The notes beneath the pieces are model-generated. The model saw only the letters and a list, made by a program, of their open reading frames with translations, was not told the origin of the DNA and ran no database searches. A program made the position numbers and the translations under genes. A DNA stretch of 37,074 nucleotides from Promethearchaeota archaeon. GTDB taxonomy: Archaea > Asgardarchaeota > Lokiarchaeia > Sigyniarchaeales > SOKP01. Location of the stretch: positions 1-37,074 of the forward strand of contig JAHLWS010000035.1 of NCBI GenBank assembly GCA_019057795.1. The letters run 5' to 3'. Positions within the stretch are counted from its first letter, which is position 1. Every line of letters starts with the position of its first letter. Below, piece by piece: positions 1-7,928 of the stretch.

Positions 1-789
1 ATCTACAAGGTCTTTAGCAATAGGTTTTCTAACTGTAGACCTTTTGACTTTAGGCTTTTTAGGTGGAGCTTTTTTGGAAACAGGCTTCTTAATAAGATTA
101 TTTAAGTATAAAACATAATTCTGAGTAATTTTTCCCTTATAATATGGAAAACCACCTGTCTTCTCCCGAAATTCTTTATTTATTTTTAATTTCCATTTTT
201 GAAATGTTTTCGTTTCACTCCCACTCCAAATGGCATTTTTCTTAGTTATTCTCTCATAAGTTTCAACTTCTGATTTGAATGTATTTAGTTTTTTAGGGGG
301 TTCTGGTTTTCTTACTTTTTTGGGTGCTTTTGGTTTGAATCTACGCATAATTTCCATTATTTCGTGACATTCAAAGACATTTCCTTTATTATCACTAAAA
401 TATGGAAGATCAAAACTATCTAAATAAATGGCAAAATCGAAGTAATTAGTATGATCAATCTCAGGACCCATATATTGAGCAATAAAGACGATTACATTCT
501 TATATTTAGAGATATTGATAATATTTCTTTTATATTCAGAGTATTGATAAAGAGAGATTTTTTCAAAATCAGTGATGGAAGATAATAATTTAATTTGAGC
601 TTTAGATTTAATTTGAACATCATATTCTTCATACTTTTTATTATTAATAATAGCATTGAGAGCAATTAAGGAATATTTTTCTTCTGAATCAAGGGTCATA
701 TTTAATAGAGCTTTTGTAAATTGTTTTATGTGATCCCATTCTGATGCATAAGCAATTCCAATGATTTCTTTGGGTATACTTTCATACAT
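1..789 (-). CDS. Modular protein of unknown function, C-terminus beyond window
   Basis: The frame is open from an ATG at 789 down to base 1 with no stop, giving 263 visible residues; the C-terminus lies outside the window. I do not recognise the family. Residues 1-150 look like a folded alpha/beta domain (hydrophobic strand around 98-105, KNVIVFIAQY). Residues 152-168 are a Lys/Pro-rich linker (KPKAPKKVRKPEPPKK). Residues about 171-233 form a second small domain with an aromatic, basic pattern (AIWSGSETKTFQKWK). Residues 234-263 are another Lys/Pro-rich linker (KKAPPKKPKVKR), so further modules probably follow. The linkers are strongly basic, which would suit nucleic-acid contact, but that is inference. 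There is no signal peptide or membrane segment in the visible part. The gene stands alone, with 236 nt of non-coding DNA upstream. Confidence 0.75.
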   Translation of the reverse strand, partial: MYESIPKEIIGIAYASEWDHIKQFTKALLNMTLDSEEKYSLIALNAIINNKKYEEYDVQIKSKAQIKLLSSITDFEKISLYQYSEYKRNIINISKYKNVIVFIAQYMGPEIDHTNYFDFAIYLDSFDLPYFSDNKGNVFECHEIMEIMRRFKPKAPKKVRKPEPPKKLNTFKSEVETYERITKKNAIWSGSETKTFQKWKLKINKEFREKTGGFPYYKGKITQNYVLYLNNLIKKPVSKKAPPKKPKVKRSTVRKPIAKDLVD

Positions 790-1025
790 GGTCTAATTAC
801 CTAAAAAAAAGAAATATTCTAAAATGTTATCAATTATAAGCTTTTCCTATACTTATAACAAATAAAACTATTGTTTATTATATATTTAGATAATTCGGTA
901 AATTTTGTGAATGAATGATAAATTAAAAATTAATTGTTTCTATTCCAGGATTTAACTTTACTACCGTGTATTTCTTACTTTTTGTAATTTCATTACACAT
1001 AGTGTGTTAAAAATTCTTTATAAAA

Positions 1026-1877
1026 TCAAAAAAATAAGTTTTTTTCCGCAAACAGTTTGAATAGAGGATAATCTCCGGAAATATCTTGACCTTTCTCTTT
1101 AATATACGGATAAAGATTTTCTATTAAAAATTCAATCAATTTATCAGCTACAACCTCACAAATAATAGTACAACCTAGAAAATTATCCACGAGATGCTTG
1201 CGGTTCTCATTATAGAGAAAACAAAATTTTTTCATTTGTAGAGATATACCCTCAGCGGATAAGACGCTAATATGGTCCCATAAATCTTTAAAGCCACCTA
1301 AATGACTTGGAGCAATACTCATAAGCTCTTCTTTTAAAAGTTTAAACTTCAATTTTGAATTTCTACTATCTTTATAACCTAATCTCTCTCTAATTAATCT
1401 TAATTCCTTTTTAGCTTCAATATGACATAGAAAAATATATTTTTGCAAAAGCTTTTCGGCTTCTTTTGCCTTTGCAATATTAATTATTTTCCATCCAGAG
1501 CTTTTCTTACAACTAATTTCATTATTATTTTGATTTGAGAATCCTGTAGGATAAATCCAACATTGGGGAGGTTTAATACCAGATTTATGAATCAAACATC
1601 CATTTATTTCTTTATCAAAAAAAAAACATTTTCCCGTTTTTTCATTAAACCTTAATTGAAAAGTAAATATGTTGCTTCTAATGAAATCTCTTCTATTGGA
1701 ATATCCTCTTTTAATATATTCTTCGGCTAGAATTTTTGGAACATCAATTTTGATAGAACAACAATTACCCCTACAGATATGAGGATCTATACAATTAGGT
1801 CCTTCAATAGCAGATTTCATTAAAATGTTAAATTGCGCGATAATTTGCCAAAAGTAAAAATTATTTTGATCTTTCAA
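1026..1877 (-). CDS. YkgJ-like CxxCxxCC-type zinc/iron-chelating domain protein
   Basis: A 283-residue protein with a Cys cluster near the N-terminus (C29, C35, C39, C40 in the pattern C-x5-C-x3-CC), followed by a GKCFFFD stretch, a GCLIH motif and PPQCWIYP. This order (paired Cys, GC-x-(I)-H, PxxC-x3-P) is the hallmark of the YkgJ/UPF0153 family, thought to chelate Zn or Fe-S and often called an Fe-S oxidoreductase without proven activity. Residues beyond about 130 form a helical, lysine-rich extension that I do not recognise. The first codon is TTG at 1877; an in-frame ATG at 1820 (MKSAIEG) lies just before the Cys cluster and is an alternative start. It is divergent from the 701-residue gene at 1988 and shares a 110-nt A+T-rich promoter region. 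The family call is good; the function is unknown. Confidence 0.75.
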   Translation of the reverse strand: MKDQNNFYFWQIIAQFNILMKSAIEGPNCIDPHICRGNCCSIKIDVPKILAEEYIKRGYSNRRDFIRSNIFTFQLRFNEKTGKCFFFDKEINGCLIHKSGIKPPQCWIYPTGFSNQNNNEISCKKSSGWKIINIAKAKEAEKLLQKYIFLCHIEAKKELRLIRERLGYKDSRNSKLKFKLLKEELMSIAPSHLGGFKDLWDHISVLSAEGISLQMKKFCFLYNENRKHLVDNFLGCTIICEVVADKLIEFLIENLYPYIKEKGQDISGDYPLFKLFAEKNLFF

Positions 1878-1910
1878 GTTAATTAAATAATCTTAATTTG
1901 ATTTAATTAA

Positions 1911-1918
1911 ATTTATAT
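1911..1918 (+). promoter_or_regulatory. Candidate archaeal TATA box for the gene at 1988
   Basis: An ATTTATAT stretch lies about 70 nt upstream of the ATG at 1988, inside the divergent intergenic region 1878-1987. It resembles an archaeal box A, but the surroundings are so A+T-rich that chance matches are common. Confidence 0.25.
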
Positions 1919-1987
1919 TTTTGAACTTTATTTTTTTATTGTTAAAAATTTGTCAATAAAACAATAAAAGATAAGGTAACAGAGAAA

Positions 1988-4093
1988 ATGTCAGATTTAA
2001 TAATCGTTGATATTAACGAGAAAGAAATAACTCTTTTAGATGGTCAATTAAACCAAAAAGAAATTAAAGGAAACGGAACAATTTTAATAAAGAACCCTAC
2101 CCAGAAAAGTCGGCTATGGAATTTAGGATGCGATTTAAAAGAAATTGTTAACACCACAATTAGTTCGAGAGAGTTGAATGTGGGTATTTTAAACCCTACT
2201 CAAGAATATACAAGCGAATACGAAGTTCAAAATTTAAAAGAACCTTCACTTAAAGTCGTCGATATTTTTGATACTACTGTGTCAATTTCAGATAAAGTAA
2301 ATAACGCATTTCTGTTTGAAACTGAAAATAAATGTAAATTGCAGTTAGTAATAACGAATCCCTTAGATATACCGATATCAAACATTAAAGTGAACAGAGA
2401 ATTACCCTCTTTCTTCCAAGGGATTGAAATTCTTAATCCTAATACCGGTGTTGCTAGTATAATTGAAGAGTCAGAATTAAGATTTTTGAATTGGGATATT
2501 GTTTCGTTAGATGGACAACAAAGAGCTGAGTTAGAATTAACTTGTATGGTAAATTTAAAAGATAGCGATGTAAAAGCATTAGGAACTTTAGATGTTACTT
2601 ACTTAATCAATAATTATAAACTAACAATGATTAATCCAGAAGTTCGAGGGCTCACTGATTCGATGTCTGGGATTGAGAGAGATGAGGGTTCTCAACCTGG
2701 AATGTGGGATTGTAGTGTTGAATTTATTAACGAGTCAGAGTTTCAAGTAAGAGTAGAAAATGTTAAGGTGTCACAAAAAATTACTACGGGAACCGAAAAT
2801 GTCGTATCTCAAGCCCCTAATCGATTACTTAATCCTGAACAATCGTGGGATTTTGATTTTCAAGTTGAATCTAAGGATGTTCCTGAATTAAGTTCCTCGA
2901 TCGAATTTACACCGTTATTTGTGGTGCTTACTAGAGTTGTTGGTGAAATTAATAAGGAGTCCACCGTTTACCCCGTTTTAAGAGCTAGTATAGATAAAGC
3001 TATTAATCCTCCCGAAGTTGACGCCTACGCGAATACAGACATGGTAATAGAAAATTCCATTGTTAATAATGGGACTTCAATTATAGAAGCAATTAACATT
3101 CTTGATGAAATTCCTCAAGATTTTGTACCGCCATTAGTAAATCAAGTAAAAGTTACGCTAGGAAATATAGATATTAGCTCTCGAACTGATTTTACTAAAA
3201 AAATTGAGCTTGCACCGAGTGACCAAAGTCCAGACTCAAAACACCAAATTATTATTAAACTTTTCAATCTATCTAAGGAATTTATCCAAGACGCTAAATT
3301 AATTGTCTCATACCCAATTAAAGCCAAGAATCCAAGACCACCTACAGAGATGCTTTATAAAACTCCTGTGAAAATAGAAATAAATAGCCCCGTTGAAGGA
3401 AATTTATTTACTAAATCTCCAGATATAGAACCAGAGATCAAAGTGAAATATGTTAAGCGTAAACTGAAAACGCTTAAAAGCATAAAACCCGGAATGTCTG
3501 AAGGAGAATTCTCCATTACCGTTAGAATCCAAAATAAAGGAAATGTAGAATTAGAAAATATTATTGTCAAGGATAAAATCCCTAAAGGTTTTGATTTAAC
3601 TAATATTAACATAGATGACTATAATGTAGTGAAAATCGGGGAAGAATCTGAATTACAAGTCAAGATTGCTGAATTGAAGGGAAATGAATCTTTAAGTCTT
3701 AATTACAGTTGTTCTGGACAGGGAGAATATCCAAGATATGAGCCTGAGATCAATGTTCAAGGCCGTGAAGGTTCTGAACTAACTCAATCCTCTGACGATC
3801 AAGTGGGGGCTCCCGCTCAAACTGTTAAGGGTTCTATTACTTCAATAAGTACAGAGAAAAGTGCTCTTATTAACGATCTTTTTTCAAATGTTTTTAAGAA
3901 AATCGATCAAACCATAACTGGAAACGTCTTAAGCGCTTTTATAGAAGATTTGAGGGACAAATTTCCCCCAGGACCTGTTTTACATCAATTTATGCAGTTT
4001 GCTAAAGATATCAAAACAGATAAATTAGTTATTGGTTCTTTAAGAGACGAAGTATTAGCAAAGTTAAAGGAGTTTAAGGAAAAATATACTTAA
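1988..4093 (+). CDS. Large cytoplasmic protein of repeated DUF11-like beta-domains
   Basis: A 701-residue acidic protein with no signal peptide and no membrane segment, so probably cytoplasmic. It is rich in alternating beta-strand patterns, and one element recurs three times: a run like (N/K)I.V...(L/I)P..F near residues 138 (ELPSFFQGIEI), 372 (DEIPQDFVPP) and 530 (DKIPKGFDLTNI). The motif V.D.(L/I)P.GF is typical of DUF11/conserved-repeat Ig-like domains, normally found on exported surface proteins. The last ~85 residues switch to amphipathic helices (DLFSNVFKKIDQ, VLAKLKEFKEKY), perhaps an oligomerisation or partner-binding end. Start ATG at 1988 follows a purine-rich stretch. T-rich sequence follows the stop. 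A scaffold role is possible but is inference; no catalytic motif is visible. Confidence 0.7.
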   Translation: MSDLIIVDINEKEITLLDGQLNQKEIKGNGTILIKNPTQKSRLWNLGCDLKEIVNTTISSRELNVGILNPTQEYTSEYEVQNLKEPSLKVVDIFDTTVSISDKVNNAFLFETENKCKLQLVITNPLDIPISNIKVNRELPSFFQGIEILNPNTGVASIIEESELRFLNWDIVSLDGQQRAELELTCMVNLKDSDVKALGTLDVTYLINNYKLTMINPEVRGLTDSMSGIERDEGSQPGMWDCSVEFINESEFQVRVENVKVSQKITTGTENVVSQAPNRLLNPEQSWDFDFQVESKDVPELSSSIEFTPLFVVLTRVVGEINKESTVYPVLRASIDKAINPPEVDAYANTDMVIENSIVNNGTSIIEAINILDEIPQDFVPPLVNQVKVTLGNIDISSRTDFTKKIELAPSDQSPDSKHQIIIKLFNLSKEFIQDAKLIVSYPIKAKNPRPPTEMLYKTPVKIEINSPVEGNLFTKSPDIEPEIKVKYVKRKLKTLKSIKPGMSEGEFSITVRIQNKGNVELENIIVKDKIPKGFDLTNINIDDYNVVKIGEESELQVKIAELKGNESLSLNYSCSGQGEYPRYEPEINVQGREGSELTQSSDDQVGAPAQTVKGSITSISTEKSALINDLFSNVFKKIDQTITGNVLSAFIEDLRDKFPPGPVLHQFMQFAKDIKTDKLVIGSLRDEVLAKLKEFKEKYT

Positions 4094-4097
4094 AAAA

Positions 4098-4123
4098 TCT
4101 TTTTTATTAACCTATTTTTTTAT
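4098..4123 (+). terminator. T-rich terminator-like run after the 701-residue gene
   Basis: Two T-runs (TCTTTTTT and ATTTTTTTAT) start within 10 nt of the stop codon at 4093 with no obvious hairpin, the form usual for archaeal intrinsic termination. It is judged on composition only. Confidence 0.4.
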
Positions 4124-4189
4124 TCTTTATTTAATTTAAAATCATCATTAAATAACAATTTATAGTAAAATTTCATTATTATAAGGTAT

Positions 4190-5272
4190 ATGAATTCGTG
4201 TGAGCGTTATTTAGCAGTTTACGACGATAATGAGCGGAAAAAGTTAGATAGAGTTCCTACGCATGTTCAATATATCATGGAAGAATTTATCATCCAAAAT
4301 AAAGAGAATATATTAAGTCGATATAGTGGAAAATTATTCAATAATCTTTATTTCGATATTCCTTTAATTTTAGGTTTTGATTCTATTTTTGCACCCTTTC
4401 CCTTAAGCTTTAAAGTTAAAAGCATTAAGGTTGATGATGGAGCGGGAAAAAAAGTAAGAATTAGGGAAGATGGGCAATCAATCAAACGGAATACCTCCTA
4501 CTACGAGGGTGGATATATTAAAAATCTTGAAGTTTTAAATGAACTTATTGCTAATTTAAAGGAAGTAGACAAAAGTGAAATAATTAAAAAGACTATAAAT
4601 TTTTATGAAAAAATCTCGCCTTATATTTTTCCTATTTTAATTGTTGATGGCATTTTTGATAAAGTTTGGAAAAGCATGGGAATCGTTGCCTTTAGTCGAA
4701 ATTTTAAAAAAAATACCAAATTATATCGAGATTTAATTAAGTTTTATGCTAATTTAGCTCAAATTAATATTGAAGGATTGATAAACGCAGCAGGAGGAAG
4801 AGGAAAAATTTTGACTCTCTTGGACGATGTAGCTTATAAAGGGCACCCGATGATCTCGCCTGAACGGTGGGAAAAAGATTTTTTACCCTTTTATAAAGAA
4901 ATTACTTCAATAATTTCTGATGCCAGTATGATTTCTCAAATTCATACTGATGGAGATGTCACAGAATTAATTTCATCTTTTAAGAAAGCTGGATTCCAAG
5001 GATTACAAGGGTTTGAAGGAGGATGTGACCCTTATTATGTAAATGAACACCATCCAGACTTTATAATAGTAGGCTTTGGGGACGTATCCTATACGCTTCC
5101 ATATGGAACTCAAGATCAAATTGAATCTCATGTAAAAGAATTAATGACTGCTTTGAAAGAAAATAGACGTTTTGTCATAGGTCCTAGTACGGTTATATTT
5201 AAAGAAATTCCCTTAGAAAATGTGAGAACATTCGTTAATGCGGCAATAAAATATGGTAAATATAATTTCTAA
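4190..5272 (+). CDS. UroD/MtaA-fold protein (uroporphyrinogen decarboxylase-like)
   Basis: A 360-residue protein of typical length for the uroporphyrinogen decarboxylase/corrinoid methyltransferase (MtaA, CmuA) fold. Visible family features are the N-terminal DRVPTHVQY element, an HTDGD motif at 252-256, a following KKAGFQGLQGFEGGCDP segment, and the C-terminal pattern GPSTVIFKEIP..NV..F. MtaA-type methyltransferases usually carry an H-x-C zinc pair here (HSCG); this protein has H252-x-D254, so the Cys ligand is absent. Heme synthesis enzymes begin quite differently, so a methyltransferase-like or unknown role is more likely than true HemE. AAGGT precedes the ATG at a short distance. The gene is alone between convergent neighbours. 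An MttB-type remnant at 36.4 kb shows that corrinoid methyl-transfer genes exist or existed in this genome. Confidence 0.8.
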   Translation: MNSCERYLAVYDDNERKKLDRVPTHVQYIMEEFIIQNKENILSRYSGKLFNNLYFDIPLILGFDSIFAPFPLSFKVKSIKVDDGAGKKVRIREDGQSIKRNTSYYEGGYIKNLEVLNELIANLKEVDKSEIIKKTINFYEKISPYIFPILIVDGIFDKVWKSMGIVAFSRNFKKNTKLYRDLIKFYANLAQINIEGLINAAGGRGKILTLLDDVAYKGHPMISPERWEKDFLPFYKEITSIISDASMISQIHTDGDVTELISSFKKAGFQGLQGFEGGCDPYYVNEHHPDFIIVGFGDVSYTLPYGTQDQIESHVKELMTALKENRRFVIGPSTVIFKEIPLENVRTFVNAAIKYGKYNF

Positions 5273-5302
5273 AAGAGAGCAGTTTTATGTGTAATCTTAT
5301 TG

Positions 5303-6430
5303 TTATTGGAATTTATTCATCTCTTTCTTTATTCTTGTTTGTACGCTATTGACTTCAAGTTGATATTTTTCAATTATTTTAATTTTTTTATCTAATATTG
5401 GAGAATCAGTTTTCCTTTTTTCAATTTCTTTTCTAATAAAGTTATTATATGTTTTTATTTGTTCTAAAGAATTAATTATATTTTCTAAATATTCTAGGTT
5501 TTCCTTATTATTAGCCGAATTGATTGTTTGGTCCTTATGTTGTAGAAAAGCATCAAAGATATTCTCAGGTTTTATCTCGTAAGATTGACTTTTTGAATAA
5601 GGTTCTAGCCTTACTTCATCCAATATATTAGATTCATAATTAACTGATATATTTTTCATATAAGAAATGTCAATAAATTTATCTGCTCTTGATTGGTTGA
5701 TTGTTACATCCAATTCTTCAGAACCAATATCCAATTTTAATTTGTCTAATTCAACTTGAGTCATCAGTGGTGTAAACCTTACTTGTAAATGCTTCTTTCC
5801 ATAAAAATCTTCCTCATAACGAATTATTTGGGTGTATGTTTGAATCAAATCTTCGCCAATTGGAGCGAACAAAACGCCTTCGTTCGGATCGAGTTGTTGT
5901 AATAATGTAGATATTCGATCTTCTTTTATAGCACCAGTTACGAGGATTTTTTGCCAAGGATATCGTTCACTAAATCCTAATAAAGGATTTCTTACGATAA
6001 CTTCAACTTTCTCAAGAAGATTGGCTTTTCTTAAATTTTCCAAAGTAACATTTGCTATCTTTGGATTTGCTTCTATTATTACAATTCTACCATTTGGAGC
6101 TAATTTATGAGCTAACGCGGCGATATATCCGCTCTTTGCCCCTAAAATAAGTAAATCGTCATTATCATTCAAGATTAATTCTTGTAACATGATCGAAATC
6201 ATATGGGGGGCAGAGATCGTTCTAAGTGTTTCTGGTCGCTCTTTATTGAAGTAAAATAGAACTGGGGCATCGTTGTAAATTCTAACTTGAGCCTGTATTT
6301 CTTTTGGTATAAATTCTTTTAGAGGAACATCTAAAAATGCCTTAAATAACCTTATATCTCTCAAATAGCCATTAAAATATAGCGTAAATAACAACTGTAT
6401 CTTTGAACGAAATAATTTACGATTTTCCAT
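5303..6430 (-). CDS. PCMT-like SAM-dependent methyltransferase with long C-terminal extension
   Basis: A 375-residue protein whose first ~230 residues match the protein-L-isoaspartate O-methyltransferase family: the TISAPHM segment (71-77) that in PCMT shapes the substrate pocket, SAM motif I at 96-104 (LGAKSGYIAA), acidic E120 closing strand 2, and a YPWQKILVTGA strand at 157-166 matching the YDRI.VTA region. Classical PCMT ends near residue 220. Here about 145 more residues follow, charged and helical at the end (LEQIKTYNNFIRKEIEKR), suggesting a coiled coil. PCMT repairs isoaspartyl damage in proteins by methyl-esterifying the abnormal side chain. The extension and divergent motif I (AKSG in place of GTGSG) make another substrate possible. 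ATG start at 6430; divergent from the rhomboid gene. Confidence 0.78.
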   Translation of the reverse strand: MENRKLFRSKIQLLFTLYFNGYLRDIRLFKAFLDVPLKEFIPKEIQAQVRIYNDAPVLFYFNKERPETLRTISAPHMISIMLQELILNDNDDLLILGAKSGYIAALAHKLAPNGRIVIIEANPKIANVTLENLRKANLLEKVEVIVRNPLLGFSERYPWQKILVTGAIKEDRISTLLQQLDPNEGVLFAPIGEDLIQTYTQIIRYEEDFYGKKHLQVRFTPLMTQVELDKLKLDIGSEELDVTINQSRADKFIDISYMKNISVNYESNILDEVRLEPYSKSQSYEIKPENIFDAFLQHKDQTINSANNKENLEYLENIINSLEQIKTYNNFIRKEIEKRKTDSPILDKKIKIIEKYQLEVNSVQTRIKKEMNKFQ

Positions 6431-6531
6431 TTTGCCTATAAAATATTGATAAATATTATAGTTATTATATCTATTTATATTAAAAGATTATAAAATACTA
6501 ATTGTGTCAAATCTGTTGGGATATTTAAGTT

Positions 6532-7110
6532 ATGTTTGTTTTAGACGCATCAAATTTTAAGGAAGCTAGGATAACTATATTTTTGATTTCTATAAATGTA
6601 CTTTTGTACTTTTTTTTCTCTTTAGCTTTCGAGGATTTATTTTATCAATTGGTTCAAATTAATAGCAAAATTTTTGTCGAACTTGAAATTTGGCGCCTTT
6701 TTACTTCCATGTTTTTACACGGTGACTTAATGCACCTTTTCTCTAATATGATTGCACTCTTGCTTTTTGGAACTTATGTCGAGCTCAATTTTTCTAAATT
6801 CGAATTCTTATTGATATACTTCATTTCAGGATTAATTGGAAATATGTTTTCATTATTTTTGTTACCTTTTAATATAATAAGCCTAGGCGCATCTGGTGCA
6901 ATTTTCGGATTGATTGGAGCTACTTTATCGTTTTTAATCGTGGAAAGGGACACTCCCCTCATAATTTTAGGCTTATTTTACGTGTTTTATTTCGTATTTT
7001 CTTCGTTTTCGCCTGGAATCAACTATTTTGCTCATATTTTTGGCTTATTAGGAGGATTTTTAACGGGTTATGCTCTTAAAAGGAAGAAAAGATCCTTTGA
7101 AACTTACTAA
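6532..7110 (+). CDS. Rhomboid-family intramembrane serine protease
   Basis: A 192-residue protein with about six membrane segments, the core size for prokaryotic rhomboids. Catalytic Ser is S121 in GASGAIFG and catalytic His is H168 in AHIFGLLGG. The second helix carries HGDLMHLFSN, with H68 and N72 matching the conserved HxxxN that forms the oxyanion site. The W-R-LFTSMFLH segment of loop 1 is also present. The complete dyad indicates an active protease cutting membrane proteins within the bilayer; the substrate is unknown. The tail KRKKRS after the last helix fits a cytoplasmic positive end. ATG start at 6532. The downstream gene on the opposite strand ends 9 nt later, so the two are convergent and not co-transcribed. 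Confidence 0.93.
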   Translation: MFVLDASNFKEARITIFLISINVLLYFFFSLAFEDLFYQLVQINSKIFVELEIWRLFTSMFLHGDLMHLFSNMIALLLFGTYVELNFSKFEFLLIYFISGLIGNMFSLFLLPFNIISLGASGAIFGLIGATLSFLIVERDTPLIILGLFYVFYFVFSSFSPGINYFAHIFGLLGGFLTGYALKRKKRSFETY

Positions 7111-7118
7111 AATCGTTT

Positions 7119-7925
7119 TTAAGTTCTAATGTCCAATTTATTAAAAATAAATATAGTTATTAGAAACATAATTACTGGAGCAGAAATTAATCCAATTAAG
7201 TAACTTACTTCTTCTATTCCTAAAATAATCGCACCAGTAAGGAGATAATTGGAGATTACCTCGTTCATCATATTTACAAAATAGTAATATGTAATATTAT
7301 CTAAATCGAAAATTACAAAGAATTGTTCTACAAAGAAAAAATATAGAATGGGGATGAGTATTGAAACGATTACGTTACGCGTTAACGCTGATAGCATAAA
7401 CGATATCGAGAAACTAAAGAGAAAAGTCAAAAATACCATGAGGAATCCTACAAGTAAAACTTCTGAAGAAACAATTAAACCCGTGCTTATTAATATAACT
7501 ACCCCCACTATAACGAAAGACAAGAGTTCTAACGCGGTAGAATATAGAATTATCGCTATAACTTTTGATAATAAAATCCTTTTACGCGAGGGTGGCGTAG
7601 AATACAGCATCATAGCAAATTTATTTGAAAATTCCCCTGATACGATATCACTAAATATTATTATGTACATCAACCGAAAAAGTAAAATAGAAAAACCAAC
7701 AAAACCATTGAAAAACAAATAATCGATATCATATTGAGTGATTGTTGGGTATCTACTTGGATTGCCTAACATAAAACTTATCTTATGATAGGCAGTAAAA
7801 ACGGGAAAGATTATCATTATTACGCAAAAAATAGTTTTCCAACTTTTCAATATTTTTTTAAAAAAGAATTTAGTTAAAATAATTTGGTACTTGATGAACT
7901 CATTTTGCGTAACATTCTTTAACAC
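7119..7925 (-). CDS. ABC-2 type transporter permease
   Basis: A 268-residue polytopic protein with six or seven hydrophobic segments; a first helix after a basic N-terminus (KKILKSWKTIFCV) and a cytoplasmic VSGEFSNKFAMMLYSTPPSRKRILLSK stretch are typical of ABC-2 permeases (export of drugs, lipids or copper-linked cargo, as in the NosY/YhaP type). It starts with GTG at 7925, only 3 nt after the TAA of the upstream ATPase, and a GGAGGG ribosome-binding site (7938-7933) sits inside the ATPase stop region, so the two genes are translationally linked. The permease frame is intact although its partner ATPase is interrupted by a stop codon. The substrate cannot be told from sequence. Confidence 0.85.
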   Translation of the reverse strand: MLKNVTQNEFIKYQIILTKFFFKKILKSWKTIFCVIMIIFPVFTAYHKISFMLGNPSRYPTITQYDIDYLFFNGFVGFSILLFRLMYIIIFSDIVSGEFSNKFAMMLYSTPPSRKRILLSKVIAIILYSTALELLSFVIVGVVILISTGLIVSSEVLLVGFLMVFLTFLFSFSISFMLSALTRNVIVSILIPILYFFFVEQFFVIFDLDNITYYYFVNMMNEVISNYLLTGAIILGIEEVSYLIGLISAPVIMFLITIFIFNKLDIRT

Positions 7926-7928
7926 AAT

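Noticed and set aside
7348..7722. 124-residue plus-strand ORF
   Set aside because: It lies antisense inside the ABC permease, which has clear helices; it is a shadow frame.
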